DNA from: Argentina anserina
Taxonomy: Eukaryota; Streptophyta; Magnoliopsida; Rosales; Rosaceae
NCBI RefSeq assembly: GCF_933775445.1
Contig: NW_026089534.1
Span: 40,750-104,749, forward strand
Direction of reading: 5' to 3'
Length of the DNA stretch: 64,000 nucleotides
Shown here: one piece after another, positions 1 through 14,065 of the stretch
How positions within the stretch are numbered: position 1 is the first letter of the stretch
Layout of the letters: the number at the start of each line of letters is the position of its first letter
Position numbers and translations under genes: made by a program
The notes under the pieces: model-generated
Seen by the model: the letters and a program-made list of their open reading frames with translations, nothing else
What the model was told of the DNA's origin: nothing
Database searches by the model: none

Positions 1-3000
1 AGATACTCAGTTTGAAAGAAACACATGCCCACACTGGAAACACTCTCAAATTCAAGAAAAACTCGCATCAGAAAGGCTTACAGAATGATACTCAAACGCG
101 AATTGAAAAGATACTCAAATTGCAATAGTAAACATACTCAAACGATAGAAAGATACTCAGTTTGAAAGAAACACACACCCACACTGGAAACACTCTCAAA
201 TTCAATAGAAGCTCGCATCAGAAAGGCCTTACAGAAAGATACTCAAACGAGAATTGAAAAGATACTCAAAGTCCAATAGTAAACATGCTCAAACGATAGA
301 AAGATACTCAGTTTGAAAGAAACACACGCCCACACTGGAAACACTCTCAAATTCAAGAAAAACTCGCATCGAAAGCCGTTCATAAAGATACTCAAACGAC
401 AATTGAAAAGATACTCAAATTGCAATAGTAAACATACTCAAACGATAGAAAGATACTCAGTTTGAAAAAAAACACACGCCCACACTGGAAATACTCTCAA
501 ATTCAAGAAAAACTCGCATCAGAAAGGCTTACAGAATGATACTCAAACGAGAATTGAAAAGATACTCAAAGTACAATAGTAAACATACTCCAACGATAGA
601 AAGATACTCAGTTTGAAAGATACACACGCCCACACTGGAAACACTCTCAAATTCAATAGAAACTCGCATCAGAAAGCCTTACAGAAAGATACTCAAACGA
701 GAATTGAAAAGATACTCAAATTGCAATTGTAAACATACTCAAACGATAGAAAGATACTCAGTTTGAAAGAAACACATGCCCACACTGGAAACACTCTAAA
801 ATTCAAAATAAACTCGCATCAGAAAGGCTTACAGAAAGATAGTCACACGAGAATTGAAAAAATACTCAAAGTGCAATAGTAAACATACTCAAACGATAGA
901 AAGATACTCAGTTTGAAAATAACACACGCCCACACTGGAAACACTCTCAAATTCAAGAAAAACTCGCATCGAAAGCCGTTCAGAAAGGTACTCAAACAAG
1001 AATTGAAAAGATACTCAAATTGCAATAGTAAACATACTCAAACGATAGAAAGATACTCAGTTGAAAGAAACACACGCCCACACTGGAAACACTCTCAAAT
1101 TCAAGAAAAACTCGCATCGAAAGCCGTTCAGAAAGATACTCAAACGAGAATTGAAAAGATACCTCAAATTGCAATAGTAAACATACTCAAACGATAGAAA
1201 GATACTCAGTTTGAAGAAACACACGCCCACACTGGAAACACTCTCAAATTCAATAGAAACTCGCATCAGAAAGGCTTACAGAAAGATACTCAAACGAGAA
1301 TTGAAAAGATACTCAAATTGCAATAGTAAACATACTCAAACGAGAGAAAGATACTCAGTTTGAAAGAAACACACGCCCACACTGGAAACACTCTCAAATT
1401 CAATAGAAACTCGCATCAGAAAGGCTTACAGAAAGATACTCAAACGAGAATTGAAAAGATACTCAAATTGCAATAGTAAACATACTCAAACGAGAGAAAA
1501 ATACTCAGTTTGAAAGAAACAGACGCCCCACACTGGAAACACTCTCAAATTCAAAAGAAACTCGCATCAGAAAGGCTTACAGAAAGATACTCACACAAGA
1601 ATTGAAAAAATACTCAAAGTGCAATAGTAAACATACTCAAACGATAGAAAGATTCTCAGTTTGAAAGAAACACACGCCCACACTGGAAACACTCTCAAAT
1701 TCAAGAAAAACTCGCATCGAAAGCCGTTCAGAAAGATACTCAAACGAGAATTGAAAAAATACTCAAAGTGCAATAGTAAACATACTCAAACGATAGAAAG
1801 ATACTCAGTTTGAAAGAAACACACGCCCACACGGGAAACACTCTCAAATTCAATAGAAACTCGCATCAGAAAGGCTTACAGAAAGATACTCAAACGAGAA
1901 TTGAAAAGATACTGAAATTGCAATAGTAAACATACTCAAACGATAGAAAGATACTCAGTTTGAAAGAAACACACGCCCACACGGGAAACACTCTCAAATT
2001 CAATAGAAACTCGCATCAGAAAGGCTTACAGAAAGATACTCAAACGAGAATTGAAAAGATACTGAAATTGCAATAGTAAACATACTCAAACGATAGAAAG
2101 ATACTCAGTTTGAAAGAAACACACGCCCACACTGGAAAACACTCTCAAATTCAAAAGAAACTCGCATCAGAAAGGCTTACAGAAAGATACTCACACGAGA
2201 ATTGAAAAAATACTCAAAGTGCAATAGTAAACATACTCAAACGATAGAAAGATACTCAGTTTGAAAGAAACACACGCCCACACTGGAAACACTCTCAAAT
2301 TCAAGAAAAACTAGCATCGAAAGCCGTTCAGAAAGTTACTCAAACGAGAATTGAAAAGATACTCAAATTGCAATAGTAAACATACTCAAATGATAGAAAG
2401 ATACTCAGTTTGAAAGAAACACATGCCCACACTGGAAACACTCTCAAATTCAAGAAAAACTCGCATCAGAAAGGCTTACAGAATGATACTCAAACGCGAA
2501 TTGAAAAGATACTCAAATTGCAATAGTAAACATACTCAAACGATAGAAAGATACTCAGTTTGAAAGAAACACACACCCACACTGGAAACACTCTCAAATT
2601 CAATAGAAGCTCGCATCAGAAAGGCTTACAGAAAGATACTCAAACGAGAATTGAAAAGATACTCAAAGTCCAATAGTAAACATACTCAAACGATAGAAAG
2701 ATACTCAGTTTGAAAGAAACACACGCCCACACTGGAAACACTCTCAAATTCAAGAAAAACTCGCATCGAAAGCCGTTCATAAGATACTCAAACGACAATT
2801 GAAAAGATACTCAAATTGCAATAGTAAACATACTCAAACGATAGAAAGATACTCAGTTTGAAAAAAACACACGCCCACACTGGAAATACTCTCAAATTCA
2901 AGAAAAACTCGCATCAGAAAGGCTTACAGAATGATACTCAAACGAGAATTGAAAAGATACTCAAAGTACAATAGTAAACATACTCCAACGATAGAAAGAT

Positions 3001-6000
3001 ACTCAGTTTGAAAGATACACACGCCCACACTGGAAACACTCTCAAATTCAATAGAAACTCGCATCAGAAAGCCTTACAGAAAGATACTCAAACGAGAATT
3101 GAAAAGATACTCAAATTGCAATTGTAAACATACTCAAACGATAGAAAGATACTCAGTTTGAAAGAAACACACGCCCACACTGGAAACACTCTAAAATTCA
3201 AAAGAAACTCGCATCAGAAAGGCTTACAGAAAGATAGTCACACGAGAATTGAAAAAATACTCAAAGTGCAATAGTAAACATACTCAAACGATAGAAAGAT
3301 ACTCAGTTGAAAATAACACACGCCCACACTGGAAACACTCTCAAATTCAAGAAAAACTCGCATCGAAAGCCGTTCAGAAAGGTACTCAAACGAGAATTGA
3401 AAAGATACTCAAATTGCAATAGTAAACATACTCAAACGATAGAAAGATACTCAGTTTGAAAGAAACACACGCCCACACTGGAAACACTCTCAAATTCAAG
3501 AAAAACTCGCATCGAAAGCCGTTCAGAAAGATACTCAAACGAGAATTGAAAAGATACTCAAATTGCAATAGTAAACATACTCAAACGATAGAAAGATACT
3601 CAGTTTGAAAAAAACACACGCCCACACTGGAAATACTCTCAAATTCAAGAAAAACTCGCATCAGAAAGGCTTACAGAATGATACTCAAACGTGAATTGAA
3701 AAGATACTCAAAGTACAATAGTAAACATACTCCAACGATAGAAAGATACTCAGTTTGAAAGATACACACGCCCACACTGGAAACACTCTCAAATTCAATA
3801 GAAATCGCATCGAAAGCCGTTCAGAAAGATACTCAAACGAGAATTGAAAAGATACTCAAATTGCAATAGTAAACATACTCAAACGATAGAAAGATACTCA
3901 GTTTGAAAGAAACACACGCCCACACTGGAAACACTCTCAAATTCAAAAGAAACTCGCATCAGAAAGGCTTACAGAAAGATACTCACACGAGAATTGAAAA
4001 AATACTCAAAGTGCAATAGTAAACATACTCAAACGATAGAAAGATACTCAGTTTGAAAGAAACACACGCCCACACTGGAAACACTCTCAAATTCAAGAAA
4101 AACTAGCATCGAAAGCCGTTCAGAAAGTTACTCAAACGAGAATTGAAAAGATACTCAAATTGCAATAGTAAACATACTCAAATGATAGAAAGATACTCAG
4201 TTTGAAAGAAACACATGCCCACACTGGAAACACTCTCAAATTCAAGAAAAACTCGCATCAGAAAGGCTTACAGAATGATACTCAAACGCGAATTGAAAAG
4301 ATACTCAAATTGCAATAGTAAACATACTCAAACGATAGAAAGATACTCAGTTTGAAAGAAACACACACCCACACTGGAAACACTCTCAAATTCAATAGAA
4401 GCTCGCATCAGAAAGGCTTACAGAAAGATACTCAAACGAGAATTGAAAAGATACTCAAAGTCCAATAGTAAACATGCTCAAACGATAGAAAGATACTCAG
4501 TTTGAAAGAAACACACGCCCACACTGGAAACACTCTCAAATTCAAGAAAAACTCGCATCGAAAGCCGTTCAGAAAGATACTCAAACGACAATTGAAAAGA
4601 TACTCAAATTGCAATAGTAAACATACTCAAACGATAGAAAGATACTCAGTTTGAAAAAAACACACGCCCACACTGGAAATACTCTCAAATTCAAGAAAAA
4701 CTCGCATCAGAAAGGCTTACAGAATGATACTCAAACGTGAATTGAAAAGATACTCAAAGTACAATAGTAAACATACTCCAACGATAGAAAGATACTCAGT
4801 TTGAAAGATACACACGCCCACACTGGAAACACTCTCAAATTCAATAGAAACTCGCATCAGAAAGCCTTACAGAAAGATACTCAAACGAGAATTGAAAAGA
4901 TACTCAAATTGCAATTGTAAACATACTCAAACGATAGAAAGATACTCAGTTTGAAAGAAACACACGCCCACACTGGAAACACTCTAAAATTCAAAAGAAA
5001 CTCGCATCAGAAAGGCTTACAGAAAGATAGTCACACGAGAATTGAAAAAATACTCAAAGTGCAATAGTAAACATACTCAAACGATAGAAAGATACTCAGT
5101 TTGAAAGAAACACACGCCCACACTGGAAACACTCTCAAATTCAAGAAAAACTAGCATCGAAAGCCGTTCAGAAAGTTACTCAAACGAGAATTGAAAAGAT
5201 ACTCAAATTGCAATAGTAAACATACTCAAATGATAGAAAGATACTCAGTTTGAAAGAAACACATGCCCACACTGGAAACACTCTCAAATTCAAGAAAAAC
5301 TCGCATCAGAAAGGCTTACAGAATGATACTCAAACGCGAATTGAAAAGATACTCAAATTGCAATAGTAAACATACTCAAACGATAGAAAGATACTCAGTT
5401 TGAAAGAAACACACACCCACACTGGAAACACTCTCAAATTCAATAGAAGCTCGCATCAGATAGGCTTACAGAAAGATACTCAAACGAGAATTGAAAAGAT
5501 ACTCAAAGTCCAATAGTAAACATGCTCAAACGATAGAAAGATACTCAGTTTGAAAGAAACACACGCCCACACTGGAAACACTCTCAAATTCAAGAAAAAC
5601 TCGCATCGAAAGCCGTTCATAAAGATACTCAAACGACAATTGAAAAGATACTCAAATTGCAATAGTAAACATACTCAAACGATAGAAAGATACTCAGTTT
5701 GAAAAAAACACACGCCCACACTGGAAATACTCTCAAATTCAAGAAAAACTCGCATCAGAAAGGCTTACAGAATGATACTCAAACGAGAATTGAAAAGATA
5801 CTCAAAGTACAATAGTAAACATACTCCAACGATAGAAAGATACTCAGTTTGAAAGAAACACACGCCCACACTGGAAACACTCTCAAATTCAATAGAAACT
5901 CGCATCAGAAAGCCTTACAGAAAGATACTCAAACGAGAATTGAAAAGATACTCAAATTGCAATTGTAAACATACTCAAACGATAGAAAGATACTCAGTTT

Positions 6001-6137
6001 GAAAGAAACACACGCCCACACTGGAAACACTCTAAAATTCAAAAGAAACTCGCATCAGAAAGGCTTACAGAAAGATAGTCACACGAGAATTGAAAAAATA
6101 CTCAAAGTGCAATAGTAAACATACTCAAACGATAGAA
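1..6137 (+). repeat. HOR block: seven-monomer (1,048 bp) units and relatives
   Basis: A diagnostic A monomer with 'acatgcccac', 'cagaatgatac' and 'caaacgcgaattg' starts at 1, 2399, 4191, 5239 and again at 9279. The 4191 and 5239 copies are 1,048 bp apart, equal to five A plus two B monomers. The following six monomers agree closely, then the seventh differs: 'actagcatcg' with 'gttact' at about 5150, against 'gaaaataac' with 'ggtact' at about 6150. The 1 and 2399 copies start a longer shared stretch that includes the variants 'gaaaataac' and 'ctccaacgatag'. The first 1.6 kb also has several one-base insertions or deletions not seen in the sister copies. Confidence 0.85.
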
Positions 6138-8679
6138 AGATACTCAGTTTGAAAATAACACACGCCCACACTGGAAACACTCTCAAATTCAAGAAAAACT
6201 CGCATCGAAAGCCGTTCAGAAAGGTACTCAAACGAGAATTGAAAAGATACTCAAATTGCAATAGTAAACATACTCAAACGATAGAAAGATACTCAGTTTG
6301 AAAGAAACACACGCCCACACTGGAAACACTCTCAAATTCAAGAAAAACTCGCATCGAAAGCCGTTCAGAAAGATACTCAAACGAGAATTGAAAAGATACT
6401 CAAATTGCAATAGTAAACATACTCAAACGATAGAAAGATACTCAGTTTGAAAGAAACACACGCCCACACTGGAAACACTCTCAAATTCAATAGAAACTCG
6501 CATCAGAAAGGCTTACAGAAAGATACTCAAACGAGAATTGAAAAGATACTCAAATTGCAATAGTAAACATACTCAAACGAGAGAAAGATACTCAGTTTGA
6601 AAGAAACACACGCCCACACTGGAAACACTCTCAAATTCAATAGAAACTCGCATCAGAAAGGCTTACAGAAAGATACTCAAACGAGAATTGAAAAGATACT
6701 CAAATTGCAATAGTAAACATACTCAAACGAGAGAAAAATACTCAGTTTGAAAGAAACAGACGCCCACACTGGAAACACTCTCAAATTCAAAAGAAACTCG
6801 CATCAGAAAGGCTTACAGAAAGATACTCACACAAGAATTGAAAAAATACTCAAAGTGCAATAGTAAACATACTCAAACGATAGAAAGATTCTCAGTTTGA
6901 AAGAAACACACGCCCACACTGGAAACACTCTCAAATTCAAGAAAAACTCGCATCGAAAGCCGTTCAGAAAGGTACTCAAACGAGAATTGAAAAGATACTC
7001 AAATTGCAATAGTAAACATACTCAAACGATAGAAAGATACTCAGTTTGAAAGAAACACACGCCCACACTGGAAACACTCTCAAATTCAAGAAAAACTCGC
7101 ATCGAAAGCCGTTCAGAAAGATACTCAAACGAGAATTGAAAAGATACTCAAATTGCAATAGTAAACATACTCAAACGATAGAAAGATACTCAGTTTGAAA
7201 GAAACACACGCCCACACTGGAAACACTCTCAAATTCAATAGAAACTCGCATCAGAAAGGCTTACAGAAAGATACTCAAACGAGAATTGAAAAGATACTCA
7301 AATTGCAATAGTAAACATACTCAAACGAGAGAAAGATACTCAGTTTGAAAGAAACACACGCCCACACTGGAAACACTCTCAAATTCAATAGAAACTCGCA
7401 TCAGAAAGGCTTACAGAAAGATACTCAAACGAGAATTGAAAAGATACTCAAATTACAATAGTAAACATACTCAAACGAGAGAAAAATACTCAGTTTGAAA
7501 GAAACAGACGCCCACACTGGAAACACTCTCAAATTCAAAAGAAACTCGCATCAGAAAGGCTTACAGAAAGATACTCACACAAGAATTGAAAAAATACTCA
7601 AAGTGCAATAGTAAACATACTCAAACGATAGAAAGATTCTCAGTTTGAAAGAAACACACGCCCACACTGGAAACACTCTCAAATTCAAGAAAAACTCGCA
7701 TCGAAAGCCGTTCAGAAAGGTACTCAAACGAGAATTGAAAAGATACTCAAATTGCAATAGTAAACATACTCAAACGATAGAAAGATACTCAGTTTGAAAG
7801 AAACACACGCCCACACTGGAAACACTCTCAAATTCAAGAAAAACTCGCATCGAAAGCCGTTCAGAAAGATACTCAAACGAGAATTGAAAAGATACTCAAA
7901 TTGCAATAGTAAACATACTCAAACGATAGAAAGATACTCAGTTTGAAAGAAACACACGCCCACACTGGAAACACTCTCAAATTCAATAGAAACTCGCATC
8001 AGAAAGGCTTACAGAAAGATACTCAAACGAGAATTGAAAAGATACTCAAATTGCAATAGTAAACATACTCAAACGAGAGAAAGATACTCAGTTTGAAAGA
8101 AACACACGCCCACACTGGAAACACTCTCAAATTCAATAGAAACTCGCATCAGAAAGGCTTACAGAAAGATACTCAAACGAGAATTGAAAAGATACTCAAA
8201 TTGCAATAGTAAACATACTCAAACGAGAGAAAAATACTCAGTTTGAAAGAAACAGACGCCCACACTGGAAACACTCTCAAATTCAAAAGAAACTCGCATC
8301 AGAAAGGCTTACAGAAAGATACTGACACAAGAATTGAAAAAATACTCAAAGTGCAATAGTAAACATACTCAAACGATAGAAAGATTCTCAGTTTGAAAGA
8401 AACACACGCCCACACTGGAAACACTCTCAAATTCAAGAAAAACTCGCATCGAAAGCCGTTCAGAAAGGTACTCAAACGAGAATTGAAAAGATACTCAAAT
8501 TGCAATAGTAAACATACTCAAACGATAGAAAGATACTCAGTTTGAAAGAAACACACGCCCACACTGGAAACACTCTCAAATTCAAGAAAAACTCGCATCG
8601 AAAGCCGTTCAGAAAGATACTCAAACGAGAATTGAAAAAATACTCAAATTGCAATAGTAAACATACTCAAACGATAGAA
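6138..8679 (+). repeat. HOR block: five-monomer unit, 748 bp
   Basis: The order B-B-A-A-A' repeats with an exact 748-bp period. Units start at 6138, 6886, 7634 and 8382; the last holds only the two B monomers before the pattern changes at 8680. From 6886 on, the first B of each unit has 'agattctcag' in place of 'agatactcag'. The two A monomers have 'aaacgagagaaa' near their ends, and the A' monomer has 'aacagacgcc'. The copies are almost identical. Among the few differences I saw are 'attacaatag' near 7455 and 'tactgacac' near 8323. This regularity points to recent amplification. The unit at 6138 has 'gaaaataac' in its first B and is a slightly older or recombinant copy. Confidence 0.92.
6287..6435 (+). 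repeat. Class B monomer (149 bp), reference example
   Basis: Class B differs from class A in one compact stretch, monomer positions about 55-82. There 'ttcaatagaa' becomes 'ttcaagaaaa' and 'catcagaaaggcttacag' becomes 'catcgaaagccgttcag', a net loss of one base. The rest of the monomer is nearly the same as class A. B monomers occur singly or in pairs between runs of two to four A monomers, and this A/B order defines the higher-order units. A 150-bp subform of B has an extra base in 'gaaacaaaacacacgcccgc', seen near 48880, 50680, 51570, 56355, 58610, 60400 and 60845. Confidence 0.95.
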
Positions 8680-9577
8680 AGATACTCAGTTTGAAAGAAA
8701 CACACGCCCACACGGGAAACACTCTCAAATTCAATAGAAACTCGCATCAGAAAGGCTTACAGAAAGATACTCAAACGAGAATTGAAAAGATACTCAAATT
8801 GCAATAGTAAACATACTCAAACGATAGAAAGATACTCAGTTTGAAAGAAACACACGCCCACACGGGAAACACTCTCAAATTCAATAGAAACTCGCATCAG
8901 AAAGGCTTACAGAAAGATACTCAAACGAGAATTGAAAAGATACTGAAATTGCAATAGTAAACATACTCAAACGATAGAAAGATACTCAGTTTGAAAGAAA
9001 CACACGCCCACACTGGAAACACTCTCAAATTCAAAAGAAACTCGCATCAGAAAGGCTTACAGAAAGATACTCACACGAGAATTGAAAAAATACTCAAAGT
9101 GCAATAGTAAACATACTCAAACGATAGAAAGATACTCAGTTTGAAAGAAACACACGCCCACACTGGAAACACTCTCAAATTCAAGAAAGACTAGCATCGA
9201 AAGCCGTTCAGAAAGTTACTCAAACGAGAATTGAAAAGATACTCAAATTGCAATAGTAAACATACTCAAATGATAGAAAGATACTCAGTTTGAAAGAAAC
9301 ACATGCCCACACTGGAAACACTCTCAAATTCAAGAAAAACTCGCATCAGAAAGGCTTACAGAATGATACTCAAACGCGAATTGAAAAGATACTCAAAGTC
9401 CAATAGTAAACATGCTCAAACGATAGAAAGATACTCAGTTTGAAAGAAACACACGCACACACTGGAAACACTCTCAAATTCAAGAAAAACTCGCATCGAA
9501 AGCCGTTCATAAAGATACTCAAACGACAATTGAAAAGATACTCAAATTGCAATAGTAAACGTACTCAAACGATAGAA
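8680..9577 (+). repeat. Linker of six monomers between HOR blocks
   Basis: Two A monomers with 'cacgggaaac' lead into an A' monomer, then a B with 'gactagcatcg' and 'gttact', then the diagnostic 'acatgcccac' A monomer at 9279, then a B at 9429 with 'acgcacacac' and 'gttcataaag'. The end of this stretch recurs near 14157-14339, 4,787 bp (32 monomers) away, just after the fifteen-monomer duplication. No regular unit is visible here. Confidence 0.75.
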
Positions 9578-12500
9578 AGATACTCAGTTTGAAAGAAACA
9601 CACGCCCACACTGGAAACACTCTAAAATTCAATAGAAACTCGCATCGAAAGCCGTTCAGAAAGATACTCAAACGAGAATTGAAAAGATACTCAAAGTGCA
9701 ATAGTAAACATTCTCAAACGATAGAAAGATACTCAGTTTGAAAGAAACACACGCCCACACTGGAAACACTCTCAAATTCAAGAAAAACTCGCATCGAAAG
9801 CCGTTCATAAAGATACTCAAACGACAATTGAAAAGATACTCAAATTGCAATAGTAAACATACTCAAACGATAGAAAGATACTCAGTTTGAAAAAAACACA
9901 CGCCCACACTGGAAATACTCTCAAATTCAAGAAAAACTCGCATCAGAAAGGCTTACAGAATGATACTCAAACGTGAATTGAAAAGATACTCAAAGTACAA
10001 TAGTAAACATACTCCAACGATAGAAAGATACTCAGTTTGAAAGATACACACGCCCACACTGGAAACACTCTCAAATTCAATAGAAACTCGCATCAGAAAG
10101 CCTTACAGAAAGATACTCAAACGAGAATTGAAAAGATACTCAAATTGCAATTGTAAACATACTCAAACGATAGAAAGATACTCAGTTTGAAAGAAACACA
10201 CGCCCACACTGGAAACACTCTAAAATTCAAAAGAAACTCGCATCAGAAAGGCTTACAGAAAGATAGTCACACGAGAATTGAAAAAATACTCAAAGTGCAA
10301 TAGTAAACATACTCAAACGATAGAAAGATACTCAGTTTGAAAATAACACACGCCCACACTGGAAACACTCTCAAATTCAAGAAAAACTCGCATCGAAAGC
10401 CGTTCAGAAAGGTACTCAAACGAGAATTGAAAAGATACTCAAATTGCAATAGTAAACATACTCAAACGATAGAAAGATACTCAGTTTGAAAGAAACACAC
10501 GCCCACACTGGAAACACTCTCAAATTCAAGAAAAACTCGCATCGAAAGCCGTTCAGAAAGATACTCAAACGAGAATTGAAAAGATACTCAAATTGCAATA
10601 GTAAACATACTCAAACGATAGAAAGATACTCAGTTTGAAAGAAACACACGCCCACACTGGAAACACTCTCAAATTCAATAGAAACTCGCATCAGAAAGGC
10701 TTACAGAAAGATACTCAAACGAGAATTGAAAAGATACTCAAATTGCAATAGTAAACATACTCAAACGAGAGAAAGATACTCAGTTTGAAAGAAACAGACG
10801 CCCACACTGGAAACACTCTCAAATTCAATAGAAACTCGCATCAGAAAGGCTTACAGAAAGATACTCACACAAGAATTGAAAAAATACTCAAAGTGCAATA
10901 GTAAACATACTCAAACGATAGAAAGATTCTCAGTTTGAAAGAAACACACGCCCACACTGGAAACACTCTCAAATTCAAGAAAAACTCGCATCGAAAGCCG
11001 TTCAGAAAGATACTCAAACGAGAATTGAAAAAATACTCAAATTGCAATAGTAAACATACTCAAACGATAGAAAGATACTCAGTTTGAAAGAAACACACGC
11101 CCACACGGGAAACACTCTCAAATTCAATAGAAACTCGCATCAGAAAGGCTTACAGAAAGATACTCAAACGAGAATTGAAAAGATACTCAAATTGCAATAG
11201 TAAACATACTCAAACGATAGAAAGATACTCAGTTTGAAAGAAACACACGCCCACACGGGAAACACTCTCAAATTCAATAGAAACTCGCATCAGAAAGGCT
11301 TACAGAAAGATACTCAAACGAGAATTGAAAAGATACTGAAATTGCAATAGTAAACATACTCAAACGATAGAAAGATACTCAGTTTGAAAGAAACACACGC
11401 CCACACGGGAAACACTCTCAAATTCAATAGAAACTCGCATCAGAAAGGCTTACAGAAAGATACTCAAACGAGAATTGAAAAGATACTGAAATTGCAATAG
11501 TAAACATACTCAAACGATAGAAAGATACTCAGTTTGAAAGAAACACACGCCCACACTGGAAACACTCTCAAATTCAAAAGAAACTCGCATCAGAAAGGCT
11601 TACAGAAAGATACTCACACGAGAATTGAAAAAATACTCAAAGTGCAATAGTAAACATACTCAAACGATAGAAAGATACTCAGTTTGAAAGAAACACACGC
11701 CCACACTGGAAACACTCTCAAATTCAAGAAAAACTAGCATCGAAAGCCGTTCAGAAAGATACTGAAACGAGAATTGAAAAGATACTCAAATTGCAATAGT
11801 AAACATACTCAAACGATAGAAAGATACTCAGTTTGAAAGAAACACACGCCCACACTGGAAACACTCTAAAATTCAATAGAAACTCGCATCGAAAGCCGTT
11901 CAGAAAGATACTCAAACGAGAATTGAAAAGATACTCAAAGTGCAATAGTAAACATTCTCAAACGATAGAAAGATACTCAGTTTGAAAGAAACACACGCCC
12001 ACACTGGAAACACTCTCAAATTCAAGAAAAACTCGCATCGAAAGCCGTTCATAAAGATACTCAAACGACAATTGAAAAGATACTCAAATTGCAATAGTAA
12101 ACATACTCAAACGATAGAAAGATACTCAGTTTGAAAAAAACACACGCCCACACTGGAAATACTCTCAAATTCAAGAAAAACTCGCATCAGAAAGGCTTAC
12201 AGAATGATACTCAAACGTGAATTGAAAAGATACTCAAAGTACAATAGTAAACATACTCCAACGATAGAAAGATACTCAGTTTGAAAGATACACACGCCCA
12301 CACTGGAAACACTCTAAAATTCAATAGAAACTCGCATCAGAAAGCCTTACGGAAAGATACTCAAACGAGAATTGAAAAGATACTCAAATTGCAATTGTAA
12401 ACATACTCAAACGATAGAAAGATACTCAGTTTGAAAGAAACACACGCCCACACTGGAAACACTCTAAAATTCAATAGAAACTCGCATCAGAAAGGCTTAC

Positions 12501-14065
12501 AGAAAGATAGTCACACGAGAATTGAAAAAATACTCAAAGTGCAATAGTAAACATACTCAAACGATAGAAAGATACTCAGTTTGAAAATAACACACGCCCA
12601 CACTGGAAACACTCTCAAATTCAAGAAAAACTCGCATCGAAAGCCGTTCAGAAAGGTACTCAAACGAGAATTGAAAAGATACTCAAATTGCAATAGTAAA
12701 CATACTCAAACGATAGAAAGATACTCAGTTTGAAAGAAACACACGCCCACACTGGAAACACTCTCAAATTCAAGAAAAACTCGCATCGAAAGCCGTTCAG
12801 AAAGATACTCAAACGAGAATTGAAAAGATACTCAAATTGCAATAGTAAACATACTCAAACGATAGAAAGATACTCAGTTTGAAAGAAACACACGCCCACA
12901 CTGGAAACACTCTCAAATTCAATAGAAACTCGCATCAGAAAGGCTTACAGAAAGATACTCAAACGAGAATTGAAAAGATACTCAAATTGCAATAGTAAAC
13001 ATACTCAAACGAGAGAAAGATACTCAGTTTGAAAGAAACAGACGCCCACACTGGAAACACTCTCAAATTCAATAGAAACTCGCATCAGAAAGGCTTACAG
13101 AAAGATACTCACACAAGAATTGAAAAAATACTCAAAGTGCAATAGTAAACATACTCAAACGATAGAAAGATTCTCAGTTTGAAAGAAACACACGCCCACA
13201 CTGGAAACACTCTCAAATTCAAGAAAAACTCGCATCGAAAGCCGTTCAGAAAGATACTCAAACGAGAATTGAAAAAATACTCAAATTGCAATAGTAAACA
13301 TACTCAAACGATAGAAAGATACTCAGTTTGAAAGAAACACACGCCCACACGGGAAACACTCTCAAATTCAATAGAAACTCGCATCAGAAAGGCTTACAGA
13401 AAGATACTCAAACGAGAATTGAAAAGATACTCAAATTGCAATAGTAAACATACTCAAACGATAGAAAGATACTCAGTTTGAAAGAAACACACGCCCACAC
13501 GGGAAACACTCTCAAATTCAATAGAAACTCGCATCAGAAAGGCTTACAGAAAGATACTCAAACGAGAATTGAAAAGATACTGAAATTGCAATAGTAAACA
13601 TACTCAAACGATAGAAAGATACTCAGTTTGAAAGAAACACACGCCCACACGGGAAACACTCTCAAATTCAATAGAAACTCGCATCAGAAAGGCTTACAGA
13701 AAGATACTCAAACGAGAATTGAAAAGATACTGAAATTGCAATAGTAAACATACTCAAACGATAGAAAGATACTCAGTTTGAAAGAAACACACGCCCACAC
13801 TGGAAACACTCTCAAATTCAAAAGAAACTCGCATCAGAAGGGCTTACAGAAAGATACTCACACGAGAATTGAAAAAATACTCAAAGTGCAATAGTAAACA
13901 TACTCAAACGATAGAAAGATACTCAGTTTGAAAGAAACACACGCCCACACTGGAAACACTCTCAAATTCAAGAAAAACTAGCATCGAAAGCCGTTCAGAA
14001 AGATACTGAAACGAGAATTGAAAAGATACTCAAATTGCAATAGTAAACATACTCAAACGATAGAA
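9578..14065 (+). repeat. HOR block: two tandem copies of a fifteen-monomer unit, 2,244 bp
   Basis: Copies run 9578-11821 and 11822-14065, exactly 2,244 bp each. Each opens with a hybrid monomer that has A-type 'ttcaatagaa' joined to B-type 'catcgaaagccgttcag', followed by a B monomer with 'acattctcaaacg' just before it and 'gttcataaag' inside it. Later monomers share the order of 'gatagtcacacg', 'gaaaataac', 'agattctcag' and three 'cacgggaaac' A monomers. I noted only scattered base differences, for example 'cttacggaaag' near 12350 and 'cagaagggctt' near 13836. This is a clean tandem duplication, and part of the 748-bp five-monomer order is nested inside it. Confidence 0.9.

Noticed and set aside
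243..425. Open frame of 60 codons on the minus strand, repeated at nearly every B monomer (about a hundred copies in the window).
   Set aside because: It starts at TTG, not ATG. It is an automatic result of the repeat, present wherever a B monomer follows another monomer, and small changes move or end it. No promoter, splice or codon-usage signal supports it.
913..1197. Plus-strand open frame of 94 codons, and similar ones at 44086-44352, 44832-45086 and 42531-42776.
   Set aside because: These are read-throughs of satellite monomers, lengthened where an indel shifts frame. They have repeat-derived composition and no conserved start context.
8680..9000. CENP-B box, prompted by 'cacacgggaaac' in some monomers.
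   Set aside because: The 17-bp CENP-B core needs TTCG, an A and CGGG at fixed spacing. Only the CGGG part and the A are met; 'acac' stands where TTCG should be. The 'catcgaaag' of class B does not fit the reverse form either.
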